From Flavobacteriia bacterium 40-80 (lineage in GTDB: Bacteria; Bacteroidota; Bacteroidia; Flavobacteriales_D; Crocinitomicaceae), in NCBI GenBank assembly GCA_001899145.1, contig MKVF01000004.1, positions 145,896 through 209,895 of the forward strand: a DNA stretch of 64,000 nt, read 5' to 3'. This document shows, piece by piece, positions 16,467 to 26,603 of this stretch. Under the pieces are notes generated by a model. It was not told the DNA's origin. It did no database searches and saw only the letters and a program-made list of their open reading frames with translations. The translations under genes were made by a program, and so were the position numbers. Position 1 is the first letter of the stretch; each line of letters opens with the position of its first letter.

Positions 16467-18749
16467 TTATTCCACAACAATCTTCTTCACAACATTTCCT
16501 TTCTCGGTGCTGATATTAACCAGGTAAACGCCTTTCTCCAACTGATGTGAGAAATATACATTTGGGCTTCCGTTAGTAAAAGAAAGGGTTTTCACCAGCT
16601 GACCATTTATCGAATAGATCTTTAAATCGTAAATCAAATTACTTCCACCGGATTTAATATTGAGCGATTCTTTTGAAGGATTCGGAAAGATCTGAAATTC
16701 ATTCTCCGAAATTTTATCGACAGATAATGAAGACAGACAAAAATCTATTACAATTTCGGAACCGAAATTAGCGTCTCCTGAATCTAATTCTTTCAGAATA
16801 GCTCCGGTATTATCCCTGATCTTCAGGTAACCGGATGCATGTTCAAAGCTGGTCCATCCATCACCTCCCGAATCATTTATCAAAAGCTTATAGCATCCTA
16901 CAGGAAGGCATTTTGAATACATAAAAGGAGAATGAACGCCATTTGCGACATAGTTCCGCTGATCCCATACTGTCGCCACATTTGCCGCATCCACAATTTT
17001 CCAGCTCGTTTCAGAAGTATAAAAATCGTAGCCAAATTCAATATTCACATATTCATCGACTTCTGAATAATTAAATACGGAAGATAACAGATTATTAGAT
17101 GCGCTGTTATCAGCACCGCCGTTCACTTCCAGGATTTCAGCCTCAAATGTCACTGAACCTCCGGACAACGAAGGAAAGGGAAAGAAAATCGTGTCTGATT
17201 GATATTGTACTAAATTTCCCGTCCAGTCTATCATCTGCTCATTCCCGTTAAACTTGTAGCTGATCCGGGCAGAAGTAACATTCACATTCCCGTTATTATA
17301 AATTATCAGATAAGGCTGAATAACATCACAGATTTCACTTGTCAGCCACTGAACATTTGCCAGCGCTAAATCCAAAACGGGTGTACCCGGATTCTGATAA
17401 ACGCCGTCCACATAAACAGCCCCTGTATTTCCCGGATCCAGCCAGTATTTTAATTGCAGGCTGGAATCGCTCAAAGTAGCCCAGGAATAACCGAATCTGC
17501 CGAACAGATCATATCCGGAACCCGGATTCATACCGCTACAGCTTGCAGAACCTCCGGTCAAAGCACCGATAATTCTTTTATTCTGATCAAATAAAGGTGA
17601 GCCGGAAGATCCCTGTTCCGTTGTTCCATACGTCCATTGGTCGATCCGCCATACCTGGCAATCACTGGCTCCGTTAAAATTCACTTCTGTTTTATATGGA
17701 TTTAAAAGTGCCTTTGAAATCTTTTTTATATCCTGTTTCGGATGATGGATCACTGTAGCTTCATTTACTGTTTCCTGATCCGAGTTATCCCATCCGTTGT
17801 AAAATACATTCCAGGAATTATCAGGTGTCGAATTCAGCTTTACCAGTGTAAAATCAGAGATATTACTGGATGCTTTCAATTCCGTTCCGGTAATAATATT
17901 TGTAGTAATGCCATTATTATCAGTGGAATTAGTTTGCGCACAAATCGCGTTGGCAGGAGTTCTTTCCCAGTTAAACCTTAGCACCCAGGTACTGGTTGAA
18001 GTCCCGCAGTGTCTTGCTGTCAGATAATAAGGAATAATTGTTCCCGAAGTATTATTTACCAGTGAGCCGGAACATGCCAGCCCTCCACTGATTGTCAACG
18101 CAACTCCGTTTTTCTGGTCTTCAAAACCGTTACCTAAAGGGCAGTTAACATCATAATTACACGAGCCGGAACCTCCGAAAGCCTTTGCAAAATAAGAGTC
18201 AACATCTCTGAAACCGTGAATTATTTTAGAGAGTATAATTTTAGATGTTCCCCGGTTATACTTCGGTTCAAAAATTTCTATAATGACGTTATCGGACTTC
18301 AGAATATCTGTTCCCAAAACATTTTCTCTGTTGTTATTCAAAAAAGAATATGCTCCTGTAAAATATTTATGCTCAGCATCATATATGTACATTAAGCTTC
18401 CTTTTTCCAAGTGAAAAGTACCGAAAATAAAGTTTAAAGAAACCGCGCCGTTACTACTAACCAGATAGCGGTATAAAATACTTCCGTCATCCAGCCTGTT
18501 TATTTCCGCAGACTTTAGAATATCAAGTTCTACCGAAAGCTCTTCACCAAAGCGATATGATTTCTCTATGGATTCCGGATAGTATTTAGCAATAGAAACC
18601 TCATTATCAATTTTCGGGCATTTGAATCCGGATGACGGAATCTTTAAATCCAGATTCCAGGAGAACGGATTACCGTTTTGCAGTAGCTGCGCATTGACCC
18701 AGCTACAAAAAAACAATATTAAAACTACGGGTAAGGCTTTTTTCATCAA
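16467..18749 (-). CDS. Secreted lysyl-endopeptidase-like serine protease with T9SS sorting domain
   Basis: A protein of 760 residues with a signal peptide (about 1-20). A trypsin-fold catalytic domain of the lysyl endopeptidase type carries His247 (LTARHCG), Asp299 (ISDFTLV) and Ser384 (GSSGSPLFD), the full triad in order. A CARDB-like beta domain (about 460-570) follows, then a domain with INDSGGDGW, and a C-terminal type A T9SS sorting domain from about 685 (FQIFPNPSKESLNI ... KIVVE). About twelve cysteines remain in the mature chain. It is predicted to be exported by the T9SS and act outside the cell on proteins. Its start overlaps the stop of the redoxin gene by 4 nt (ATGA), so translation is probably coupled. 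Confidence 0.9.
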   Translation of the reverse strand: MMKKALPVVLILFFCSWVNAQLLQNGNPFSWNLDLKIPSSGFKCPKIDNEVSIAKYYPESIEKSYRFGEELSVELDILKSAEINRLDDGSILYRYLVSSNGAVSLNFIFGTFHLEKGSLMYIYDAEHKYFTGAYSFLNNNRENVLGTDILKSDNVIIEIFEPKYNRGTSKIILSKIIHGFRDVDSYFAKAFGGSGSCNYDVNCPLGNGFEDQKNGVALTISGGLACSGSLVNNTSGTIIPYYLTARHCGTSTSTWVLRFNWERTPANAICAQTNSTDNNGITTNIITGTELKASSNISDFTLVKLNSTPDNSWNVFYNGWDNSDQETVNEATVIHHPKQDIKKISKALLNPYKTEVNFNGASDCQVWRIDQWTYGTTEQGSSGSPLFDQNKRIIGALTGGSASCSGMNPGSGYDLFGRFGYSWATLSDSSLQLKYWLDPGNTGAVYVDGVYQNPGTPVLDLALANVQWLTSEICDVIQPYLIIYNNGNVNVTSARISYKFNGNEQMIDWTGNLVQYQSDTIFFPFPSLSGGSVTFEAEILEVNGGADNSASNNLLSSVFNYSEVDEYVNIEFGYDFYTSETSWKIVDAANVATVWDQRNYVANGVHSPFMYSKCLPVGCYKLLINDSGGDGWTSFEHASGYLKIRDNTGAILKELDSGDANFGSEIVIDFCLSSLSVDKISENEFQIFPNPSKESLNIKSGGSNLIYDLKIYSINGQLVKTLSFTNGSPNVYFSHQLEKGVYLVNISTEKGNVVKKIVVE

Positions 18750-19372
18750 TGAGCAACTCTTTTAATGCTACAACCACGGTTCTGAGTAGAAGTATAAGGA
18801 AGTTTTTTTGATTTTTTCACGGCGTCCAGAACAGGAAGAATATAGTGCTCATCCGTTTTTCTTTTAGGATCCCATGTATTATCAATCCCTCCTTTGTAAA
18901 TTAATTTTCCTGATTTATCCAATAGAAAAAGATGAGGGGTTGTACCCGCTCCCAAATAATCTGCCAACTCAGAGTTTTTATCATAGAGGTAAGGAGAAAG
19001 ATACTCTTTTTCTTTTGCACGGCTCACCATATCCTCAAAACCATCTCCTGCTGTTCTTTTTGCTTCGTTCGAATTGACAAGAATCATCTTAACTCCTGCC
19101 GCTTCGGCTGCCTTATACAATGAGGAGTAGTCCTTTTCCCAACCGGAGAAGTCACCACCACCAATAACAAAAGGACAGGTATTACATGAAAAAACAATTA
19201 ATAGCCCGTTGTTTCCTGATAGGGTCTCCAGCTTTTTGTATTTCCCGTCAATATCCTGTAATTCAAACTTCGATAATTCCGGCGTTTGCCCGATCTCAAA
19301 TGAAGCGAGCTCCTTCTGAGCAAAAAGAGAACAAAAGGAGAAAGAAAAGAATAATAAAATAAAATTTCTCAT
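18746..19372 (-). CDS. Periplasmic thioredoxin-like protein (AhpC/TSA-type redoxin)
   Basis: A protein of 208 residues with a signal peptide (about 1-18). The thioredoxin-fold domain has FSCNTCPFVIGG, a CxxC pair in a redoxin-like context, then GAGTTPHLFLLDKSGKLIY with the cis-Pro, and ends with RGCSIK, which is found in a family of AhpC/TSA-related redoxins. The active site suggests thiol-disulfide exchange in the periplasm. It is the first gene of a two-gene operon with a cysteine-rich secreted protease, which may be its client (inference). Confidence 0.85.
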   Translation of the reverse strand: MRNFILLFFSFSFCSLFAQKELASFEIGQTPELSKFELQDIDGKYKKLETLSGNNGLLIVFSCNTCPFVIGGGDFSGWEKDYSSLYKAAEAAGVKMILVNSNEAKRTAGDGFEDMVSRAKEKEYLSPYLYDKNSELADYLGAGTTPHLFLLDKSGKLIYKGGIDNTWDPKRKTDEHYILPVLDAVKKSKKLPYTSTQNRGCSIKRVAH

Positions 19373-19462
19373 GAATAAATAATTTTCAATTTCTAAAGTA
19401 AAAAAATAATCCCGTATTAACGTTCAAAAATTAATAAAGTGTAACAACTAATGAGCAAAAAA

Positions 19463-19489
19463 AAATCCACCTTACTGGTGGATTTTTAT
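19463..19489 (-). terminator. Terminator of the act-cox operon
   Basis: AAAAATCCACC and GGTGGATTTTT form an 11-bp stem with a 5-nt loop, followed on the minus strand by an extended T run. It lies 16 nt after the ctaD stop and can also work from the plus strand. Confidence 0.8.
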
Positions 19490-19504
19490 AATATACTCAA
19501 TATT

Positions 19505-21316
19505 TTAATGTTCTTCTTCGCCCTCTTTCAAAGGAACAGTCTGAGGAATGAAGTCTTCATCAGCTCCCGGTTTAGAATAATCATAAGACCATCTGTGAAC
19601 TTCCGGAAGCTCACCCGGCCAGTTACCATGCATATGTTCAACAGGAGTAGTCCATTCAAGAGAGTTCGCTCTCCAAGGATTCTGAGGTGCTTTCGGTCCT
19701 CTGAAAATACTATAGAAGAAATTGAACAGGAATACCAGCTGTCCTAACGCTGCAATAATCGCAAATACTGTGATTACTTTATTCAGGTCAAAAATCAAAT
19801 TAAATGCTCCCTGGTCAAATTCATTATATACGGAATAGTCATAATAACGGCGTGGAGCACCTGCCAGTCCTACAAAGTGCATTGGTAAAAATACTCCGTA
19901 AGCTCCCACGATCGTAATCCAGAAGTGAACATATCCCAAACGTGTATTCATCATTTTTCCGAACATTTTAGGGAACCAGTGATAAACACCGGCAAACATT
20001 CCGAATACTGCAGATAATCCCATTACCACGTGGAAGTGAGCCACAACGAAATAAGTATCATGAACATTGATATCCAGAGCAGAATCCGCTAAAATAATAC
20101 CTGTTACACCTCCTGTAATGAAAGAAGAAACCATTCCGATAGAAAATGTCATTGCAGGCGTAAAGATGATAGACCCTTTCCACAAGGTTGTCAGATAGTT
20201 AAATACTTTTACCGCAGAAGGAATCGCAATCAGCAATGTTGTAAATACGAACACGGAGCCAAGGAACGGATTCATTCCCGTAACAAACATGTGGTGTGCC
20301 CATACAATGAATGATAAGAAACCAATCGCCATAATAGAACCGATCATCGCTTTATAACCGAAGATAGGTTTTCTGGAGTTCGTAGCGATTACTTCAGAAG
20401 AGATCCCCAAAGAAGGCAATAATACGATATATACTTCCGGGTGCCCTAAGAACCAGAATAAATGCTGGTACAAAATAGGTGAACCTCCATGGTTCTCCAG
20501 CATCTCGCCGTTTACTATAATATCGGATAAATAGAAAGATGTTCCAAGTGCTTTATCCATTATCAGCAATAATACTGCGGAAACCAAAACCGGGAAAGAT
20601 AATAATCCTAAAACAGCTGTGATAAAAAATGCCCAAACCGATAACGGCAGACGAGACATTTTCATTCCTTTTGTTCTCAGGTTAATTACAGTTACCATAT
20701 AATTGATCCCTCCAAGTAAGCTTGAAGCAACAAACAATACCATTGAAATCAGCCAAAGAGTCATTCCCAGTCCGGAACCTTCCACTGCCTGAGGTAAAGC
20801 AGACAACGGCGGATATACGGTCCAGCCTGACATTGCAGGCCCTGTTTCAATAAACAGAGATGCAAGCATGATTACTGAGGAAACAAAGAACATCCAGTAA
20901 GAAAGCATGTTCATAAATCCGGAAGCCATATCTCTCGCTCCGATCTGAAGCGGAATCAACAAGTTAGAGAATGTACCTGATAAACCACCTGTCAAGAGGA
21001 AGAATACCATGATCGTTCCGTGGATCGTTACCAATCCCAGATACATATTTTCCTTCAAAATTCCGTTTGGAGCCCAAGTCTCTCCCAGGAAAAAAGACAA
21101 GAAATCAGAACTTTCTCCCGGCCATGCCAGCTGAATCCTGAAAAGGATAGACAATAACATTGCGACCAACCCCATTACAACAGCAGTAATCAAATACTGC
21201 TTTGAAATCATTTTATGGTCGTAGCTGAAAATATATTTGGATACAAATCCTTCCTCGTGATGATCATGTCCGTGTGAATCATGATGATTATGAGCATCGT
21301 GTGTAATCGCAGCCAT
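19505..21316 (-). CDS. ctaD: Cytochrome c oxidase subunit I
   Basis: A protein of 603 residues with twelve predicted membrane helices of the heme-copper oxidase family. It has GHPEVYI, with the Glu and the His/Tyr of the type A active site, the two adjacent His in WAHHMFV for CuB, and HDTYFVVAHFHVVM with the heme ligands. It reduces O2 to water at the heme a3-CuB centre while pumping protons. The N-terminus is a His-rich tail (residues 4-20, mostly His, Asp and Gly). It is the last gene of the minus-strand operon, 16 nt after coxB. Subunits III and IV are not in the window. Confidence 0.95.
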   Translation of the reverse strand: MAAITHDAHNHHDSHGHDHHEEGFVSKYIFSYDHKMISKQYLITAVVMGLVAMLLSILFRIQLAWPGESSDFLSFFLGETWAPNGILKENMYLGLVTIHGTIMVFFLLTGGLSGTFSNLLIPLQIGARDMASGFMNMLSYWMFFVSSVIMLASLFIETGPAMSGWTVYPPLSALPQAVEGSGLGMTLWLISMVLFVASSLLGGINYMVTVINLRTKGMKMSRLPLSVWAFFITAVLGLLSFPVLVSAVLLLIMDKALGTSFYLSDIIVNGEMLENHGGSPILYQHLFWFLGHPEVYIVLLPSLGISSEVIATNSRKPIFGYKAMIGSIMAIGFLSFIVWAHHMFVTGMNPFLGSVFVFTTLLIAIPSAVKVFNYLTTLWKGSIIFTPAMTFSIGMVSSFITGGVTGIILADSALDINVHDTYFVVAHFHVVMGLSAVFGMFAGVYHWFPKMFGKMMNTRLGYVHFWITIVGAYGVFLPMHFVGLAGAPRRYYDYSVYNEFDQGAFNLIFDLNKVITVFAIIAALGQLVFLFNFFYSIFRGPKAPQNPWRANSLEWTTPVEHMHGNWPGELPEVHRWSYDYSKPGADEDFIPQTVPLKEGEEEH

Positions 21317-21332
21317 TTTTTTTATTTTAAGA

Positions 21333-22601
21333 TTATTTATTTATTAAAACTATAGTATCAGCAACTTCAATAGGTTTTCCGGAAGTAAGCGGATCCGAAG
21401 ATGTATCTGTCCCTTTTTCCTGTACAAGGAAAGTTGAACCGAAAGTTTTCTTGGTTTTCATCCATGTATCAAACTCTTCCTGAGTCTGAACAACCACCAT
21501 CATCTTCATTTTGTAGTGTGCTGATCCGCAAATCTTATTACACATCAGAACGTAATTGAAATTATCATCTTTCTTAATTTTTCTCATTTCAGCAGTTGTA
21601 TATACCGGCTTAAATTTAAAACGTGTTGTTAAGCCCGGTACAGTATTCATCTGAACTCTAAAATGCGGAAAATAAGCAGAGTGGATAACATCTTTTGCTC
21701 TGAATGTCATCTCATAATTTTTGTTGACAATCAAATGGAGCGTATCTGTTTCGATAACATCGTCATACGCGAATTTATCCTTAGAAGCATCGTGACGGCC
21801 TTTCATCTGGTATAATAAACGTAACAAACGTGTCTTTCTGTCTAAATCTGTTTCCAGCTTTTCTCTGTCCTTAGGGATCATCATTAAATTTTTATCATTT
21901 AATTTCTGTTCCATCAGTTTAATTCCTAAAACGGAACCGTCATCCGTACCATATTCCATCAGACGAATAGCGCTATCCAATGTTGCGGTGGTAACAAGAC
22001 CCAATTGATTCTGATCTGTTGTCAGTTTGTAGTCGTGCCCTCCAAGAACATTGTCATCTCCTGAGTAGCGAGCTGTCCATTTGAATTGTTCAGAAAACAG
22101 CTCAACATGAATTGCTTCCTTAGGTGAAGCAGACGTGATATCGTTCCATGTTTTAAGACCAAATATGATGATAAAAGCAAGAACTACGGCAGGAACAACA
22201 GTCCAGATCATCTCCAGCTTATTATTATGAGGATAATAATAGGCCTTTACTCCTTTTTTTCTTCTGTAAACTCTCGCAAAAACAAACAATAAGGTGTTTG
22301 TCAGAAAGAATACCGTTATTATGATTATGAAATTTATATCCAACAACCAGTCGATCGCTTTACCATGTTCTGATGCTGCAGGAGGAAGACATCTTCCGTA
22401 TGTAATCATCAGGTAAATAAAAGATCCGAAGAAAGCAATCATAAATAATATGAACAGCTTACTGGCCAGATTATTATCTTTCTCGGAAATCTCCTCCTCT
22501 TTACGATTCGAAAGCTTTTTTCCTAATTCGTATGTTCTCATTAACAGTGCAATTGCAACCGCACCTAAAATGATCACTATCAATATTAATAACTTACTCA
22601 T
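21333..22601 (-). CDS. coxB: Cytochrome c oxidase subunit II (CuA)
   Basis: A protein of 422 residues, longer than usual. It has an extra N-terminal membrane segment (about 2-20), then two helices at about 48-68 and 90-112. The cupredoxin domain holds the CuA ligands HSAYFPHF and CNKICGSAHYKM. An insertion of about 100 charged residues (about 185-285) lies inside the cupredoxin domain after GGHDYKL. No C-terminal heme-binding motif is present, so it is a plain subunit II. Electrons would come from ActE or the ActA hemes. The gene is between actF and ctaD with gaps of 26 and 16 nt. Confidence 0.93.
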   Translation of the reverse strand: MSKLLILIVIILGAVAIALLMRTYELGKKLSNRKEEEISEKDNNLASKLFILFMIAFFGSFIYLMITYGRCLPPAASEHGKAIDWLLDINFIIIITVFFLTNTLLFVFARVYRRKKGVKAYYYPHNNKLEMIWTVVPAVVLAFIIIFGLKTWNDITSASPKEAIHVELFSEQFKWTARYSGDDNVLGGHDYKLTTDQNQLGLVTTATLDSAIRLMEYGTDDGSVLGIKLMEQKLNDKNLMMIPKDREKLETDLDRKTRLLRLLYQMKGRHDASKDKFAYDDVIETDTLHLIVNKNYEMTFRAKDVIHSAYFPHFRVQMNTVPGLTTRFKFKPVYTTAEMRKIKKDDNFNYVLMCNKICGSAHYKMKMMVVVQTQEEFDTWMKTKKTFGSTFLVQEKGTDTSSDPLTSGKPIEVADTIVLINK

Positions 22602-22627
22602 CTTTTTTTATCTTTTGTTATATCAAA

Positions 22628-23836
22628 TTAAATGTCATGATGTAAACTCTCATCCAAATAAGGGTGATTTTTAACCATTAACGGCGCTTTAGTCAGGTTA
22701 ATTAAGATAATACGAATGAACAGACCAAACACAGCCAGCATCATTCCGATCTCCATTAATCCCAGCTTAGCATTTTCTCCCATTGAACCGGCCATCACCA
22801 TTACATAAAGATCAACCCAGTGTCCGAAGAAGATTAACAATCCCACAAACACCATTACTCCGGCGTTACGTTTTGCATCTCTTGACATTAATAATAACAT
22901 AGGGAAAGCGAAGTTCACGAAGAACATTCCGAAATAAAGCAATTTAAAGTGTTCTATTCTTGTTATGAAGTAAGTTACCTCTTCCGGTATATTAGCATAC
23001 CATATCAACATGAATTGAGAGAACCATATATAAGACCAAAGGAAAGATGTTGCAAATGTCCATTTCGCTAAATCATGAACGTGAGAATCATTCACATGCG
23101 GTAAATAGCCTTTACCTCTCAGGTAAATTGTAAGTGTTACCAAAGTAACCATTGCCGTACACCACATTCCTGCAAATACATACCATCCGAACAAAGTAGA
23201 GTACCAGTGAACATCAATTGACATAATCCAGTCCCAGGCAGAAGTAGAACTGAAAACTGCAAAGAATACAAGGAAAGTAGCCCCTTTTTTGTAGTTCTTG
23301 AAGTGAATGTCCGTGCCTCCTACTGCGTCTTCCTGTAAGGAACGTTTTCTGTAACCTCTTAAGAACAGGATATAAGTAAGGATATAACCAGCTGTTCTTA
23401 TCCAGAAAAACATTTTATTCAGATAAAAAGATTTCTTGTCAATCAACGCATCATAATGAGCACTTGAAGGATCTGTATGGCTGGAATCCATCCATAAGTA
23501 AATATGAGCACCATCCAGAAATGTAATAATCAGTAATGCTAAAAGCAGAATACCTGCACCGTATGGTAAATAAAGTGCTACGGATTCAATTATACGCTTA
23601 ACAGCTACATACCATCCTGTCTCGGTTGCATATTGTAATGCAAGGAAAAATAACGCTCCTAAACCAATGGCAAAGAAATAAAAACCATCAATCAACATAT
23701 TCGCTAAAAAGCGTTGTGCGAAATGATTTTCTCCGTGAGATAACTCACAGGCAATTCCCAAGCCTGTAAAAACTACGCCAACTGCAATTAATATAATCGT
23801 AAATAAATTGGCTTTTTTAGATATTTTAAACTCCAT
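22628..23836 (-). CDS. actF: Alternative complex III subunit ActF
   Basis: A protein of 402 residues with about ten membrane helices, related to the NrfD/PsrC-like quinol subunit ActC but more diverged. It carries HPYLDES near its end and an ETGWYVAVKR segment, as in Bacteroidota ActF. ActF is an integral membrane subunit of alternative complex III, which oxidises quinol and passes electrons to cytochrome c or directly to the oxidase. It sits 21 nt after actE and 26 nt before coxB, as expected for an Act-oxidase supercomplex operon. Confidence 0.88.
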   Translation of the reverse strand: MEFKISKKANLFTIILIAVGVVFTGLGIACELSHGENHFAQRFLANMLIDGFYFFAIGLGALFFLALQYATETGWYVAVKRIIESVALYLPYGAGILLLALLIITFLDGAHIYLWMDSSHTDPSSAHYDALIDKKSFYLNKMFFWIRTAGYILTYILFLRGYRKRSLQEDAVGGTDIHFKNYKKGATFLVFFAVFSSTSAWDWIMSIDVHWYSTLFGWYVFAGMWCTAMVTLVTLTIYLRGKGYLPHVNDSHVHDLAKWTFATSFLWSYIWFSQFMLIWYANIPEEVTYFITRIEHFKLLYFGMFFVNFAFPMLLLMSRDAKRNAGVMVFVGLLIFFGHWVDLYVMVMAGSMGENAKLGLMEIGMMLAVFGLFIRIILINLTKAPLMVKNHPYLDESLHHDI

Positions 23837-23857
23837 CTTAATTCGCTTTTTATTTTA

Positions 23858-24589
23858 TTATTTTACAGTTGTTGAATCTGCAGCTACAGTTTCTGCAGCA
23901 TCAGACCCGTAATTAGGATTTTGTAATTTTTTGATATAATGAATCACTGTCCATATCTCTTTTTTATTCAATAAAGAACGATGTGATCCCATCATACCTT
24001 TACCGTAATAAATTGAATAGAACATCTGACCATCCGCAATTGCAAGAGCGCCAAAATTAGCGGCACCAGAATATGCTCCGCTTTTTACCATCGGGCCTTC
24101 TCCATCTCCTTTTTCACCGTGGCAATGAGCACACTTGGAAGAATAAATTGTTTTACCGCTGGAAAAAAGAGCCTCGCTGTTCGCCGGAGTCAATGCAATC
24201 GGGTTTTTATCTTCCGCTGCTGCTCTATACTCCACCTCAGGATCTTCTGTTATTAATAGATCATCGGCGTACAAACCGTGTGTTTTGGCAAAAGCTATTG
24301 TCGCTTTACGTTGATACGGCAACATCAATTCCACTTCTTTTGAATCTGTTCCATAGTAAGGAATTGTAAAAGCCGGAGGAGTCAGTGCGGATTGTGAACG
24401 TGCAACATCTGCATGAACTCTACCTCTAAGCTCACCGTAATCGACATAAGGTTCAATTGCAGGTGAACGATACATGTCCGGCATATATTCAACACCGGAA
24501 CTATCCGGATCACTCGAACATGAAGCGACAAGCATACATGTTAAAGCTGCACCAAATAAACTTGTAATAGATTTATAAACTTTATTCAT
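23858..24589 (-). CDS. actE: Alternative complex III subunit ActE, monoheme lipoprotein
   Basis: A protein of 243 residues. It has a lipoprotein signal with Cys24 (LVASC), a flexible region, and a class I cytochrome c domain with one heme site CAHCH in YSSKCAHCHGEKGDG, and a later Met in MMGSH as the likely axial ligand. ActE hands electrons from the ActA hemes to the oxidase. It lies 22 nt after actD and 21 nt before actF. Confidence 0.9.
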   Translation of the reverse strand: MNKVYKSITSLFGAALTCMLVASCSSDPDSSGVEYMPDMYRSPAIEPYVDYGELRGRVHADVARSQSALTPPAFTIPYYGTDSKEVELMLPYQRKATIAFAKTHGLYADDLLITEDPEVEYRAAAEDKNPIALTPANSEALFSSGKTIYSSKCAHCHGEKGDGEGPMVKSGAYSGAANFGALAIADGQMFYSIYYGKGMMGSHRSLLNKKEIWTVIHYIKKLQNPNYGSDAAETVAADSTTVK

Positions 24590-24611
24590 TGCTTTGCAAT
24601 TTACCTTTTCT

Positions 24612-25145
24612 TTAAATTTCTCTTTGGTCTAATTCAACAATCCCCGTAGATCTTAACAAATCATGAATCTCTTCTGCGGAAAATTTTCCATTTTCAGAAA
24701 GGCGAACTTCCATAACGAATTTGTCATCGGTAGTTCTCGGATCCGGATTAGAAGACGGCATTCCCGGCAATGTTTTATTTCTCAGGAAATAAGTTAATGC
24801 CATTCCGTGAGCAGCGCACAAAACCGTGAACTCAAACGAAATAGGAACAAATGCCAGCATGTTCTCAAGATATGTATTATTTGGCTTACCTCCAATATTC
24901 ATTGGCCAGTCAACAATCATGAAATAACGCATCCCCAAGGTCGCAACACATAAGCCTGTCAGACCGTAGATAAATGCCATTATCCCCAACCTTGTATTTT
25001 TAACACCAATAATAGGATCAATTCCGTGGATTGGAAAAGGTGAAAATACTTCAGATACCTTTATTCCTTTAGCGACTAATTTCTTTGCGCCTTTTTTCAG
25101 CACATCGTCATCGTCGTACATTGCATAAAATACTTTATCTGCCAT
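24612..25145 (-). CDS. actD: Alternative complex III subunit ActD (DUF3341)
   Basis: A protein of 177 residues with two membrane helices (about 55-75 and 95-117) after a soluble N-terminal domain that has FSPFPIHGID, the typical ActD signature. The C-terminal tail contains FVMEVRLSENGKFSAEEI. It is a structural subunit with no cofactor. It overlaps no gene; gaps are 8 nt after actC and 22 nt before actE. Confidence 0.9.
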   Translation of the reverse strand: MADKVFYAMYDDDDVLKKGAKKLVAKGIKVSEVFSPFPIHGIDPIIGVKNTRLGIMAFIYGLTGLCVATLGMRYFMIVDWPMNIGGKPNNTYLENMLAFVPISFEFTVLCAAHGMALTYFLRNKTLPGMPSSNPDPRTTDDKFVMEVRLSENGKFSAEEIHDLLRSTGIVELDQREI

Positions 25146-25153
25146 GGTTCTAA

Positions 25154-26581
25154 TTAATGATTGTTAGTATTATGATGAGAATCTTCGTGTTCGTCATCGT
25201 GATGATGATCATCTGGTAAGTTTTTGTAATATTCTCCAGAAGATTTCAAAATTGTTTTTAACTCAGCAATCGGTAATACCGGGAAGTAACGGGCAAACAA
25301 CAAGAAAAATACAAAGAATAATCCGATTGTCCCCAGGTAAATTGAGATATCAATATGACTCGGGTAGTGCATGCTCCAAGCTGCCGGCAAGTAATCTCTG
25401 TGGATAGAAGTCACGATAATTACATAACGCTCGAACCACATACCGATGTTCACTACAATAGAGATAAAGAAGGTAAATAACATTGATCTTCTCAGTTTTC
25501 TTACCCACATCAGCTGTGGAGAAACCACATTGCATGTCATCATTGACCAGTACGCCCACCAGTAAGGACCTGTCGAACGGTTAAGGAAAGCGTATCCTTC
25601 ATATTCCACACCGGAATACCAGGAAATAAATAATTCTGTAATATAAGCAACACCCACAATCGAACCGGTAACCATGATTACGATGTTCATGTATTCAATA
25701 TGTCGTGTATGGATATATGCTTCCAGATTCATCGCCTTTCTCATGATCAGCATTAAGGTCTGCACCATCGCAAAACCTGAAAAAACGGCCCCTGCAACGA
25801 AGTATGGCGGGAAAATTGTGGTATGCCATCCCGGAATAACGGAAGTAGCAAAGTCAAAAGATACAATCGAGTGCACCGAGAATACCAACGGGGTAGCAAG
25901 ACCTGCCAACACTAAGGATACCAATTCAAATCTGTTCCATTGCTTAGCTCTTCCTGACCAGCCGAAAGAAAGGATAGAATACATTCTTTTCGCTACCGGT
26001 TTTTTCGCTCTGTCTCTGATTGTAGCGAAGTCAGGAATCAATCCTATGTACCAGAATACTACTGAAACGGATAAATATGTCGAGATTGCGAATACGTCCC
26101 ACAATAACGGAGAGTTAAAGTTCACCCACAAAGATCCAAATTGATTCGGAAGAGGGAATACCCAATAACCTACCCATAAGCGGCCCATGTGAATCAACGG
26201 ATAAGTACCCGCCATGAATACCGCAAAGATCGTCATCGCCTCTGCAGAACGGTTAATCGCCATCCTCCATTTCTGACGGAATAATAATAATACAGCTGAG
26301 ATCAATGTACCGGCGTGACCAATACCTACCCACCATACGAAGTTGGTGATATCCCACGCCCAACCGATCGTTTTATTTAATCCCCAGACACCGATACCGG
26401 TTCCTAATAAGTACAGGATACTTCCCACACCATAAAGACCAATAATCAGTGCAATAGTAAATAGGACATACCATGTTTTTGGCGCTTTATCCTCAATTGG
26501 CTTACAAACGTCGTTAGTGATATCACCGTACGTTTTGTGACCAAGTATTAACGGTTCTCTAATTGCTGCTTCCTTATGCAT
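25154..26581 (-). CDS. actC: Alternative complex III subunit ActC (NrfD/PsrC family)
   Basis: A protein of 475 residues with about ten membrane helices. It shows WWVGIGHAGTLISA, FPLPNQFGSLWVNFNSPL and the VHSIVSFDFA segment, all typical of ActC, the likely quinol-oxidising subunit. The last 20 residues are rich in His and Asp (DDHHHDDEHEDSHH). It is placed 22 nt after actB and 8 nt before actD. Confidence 0.93.
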   Translation of the reverse strand: MHKEAAIREPLILGHKTYGDITNDVCKPIEDKAPKTWYVLFTIALIIGLYGVGSILYLLGTGIGVWGLNKTIGWAWDITNFVWWVGIGHAGTLISAVLLLFRQKWRMAINRSAEAMTIFAVFMAGTYPLIHMGRLWVGYWVFPLPNQFGSLWVNFNSPLLWDVFAISTYLSVSVVFWYIGLIPDFATIRDRAKKPVAKRMYSILSFGWSGRAKQWNRFELVSLVLAGLATPLVFSVHSIVSFDFATSVIPGWHTTIFPPYFVAGAVFSGFAMVQTLMLIMRKAMNLEAYIHTRHIEYMNIVIMVTGSIVGVAYITELFISWYSGVEYEGYAFLNRSTGPYWWAYWSMMTCNVVSPQLMWVRKLRRSMLFTFFISIVVNIGMWFERYVIIVTSIHRDYLPAAWSMHYPSHIDISIYLGTIGLFFVFFLLFARYFPVLPIAELKTILKSSGEYYKNLPDDHHHDDEHEDSHHNTNNH

Positions 26582-26603
26582 TGCAAATTAATTTATCGAG
26601 TTA

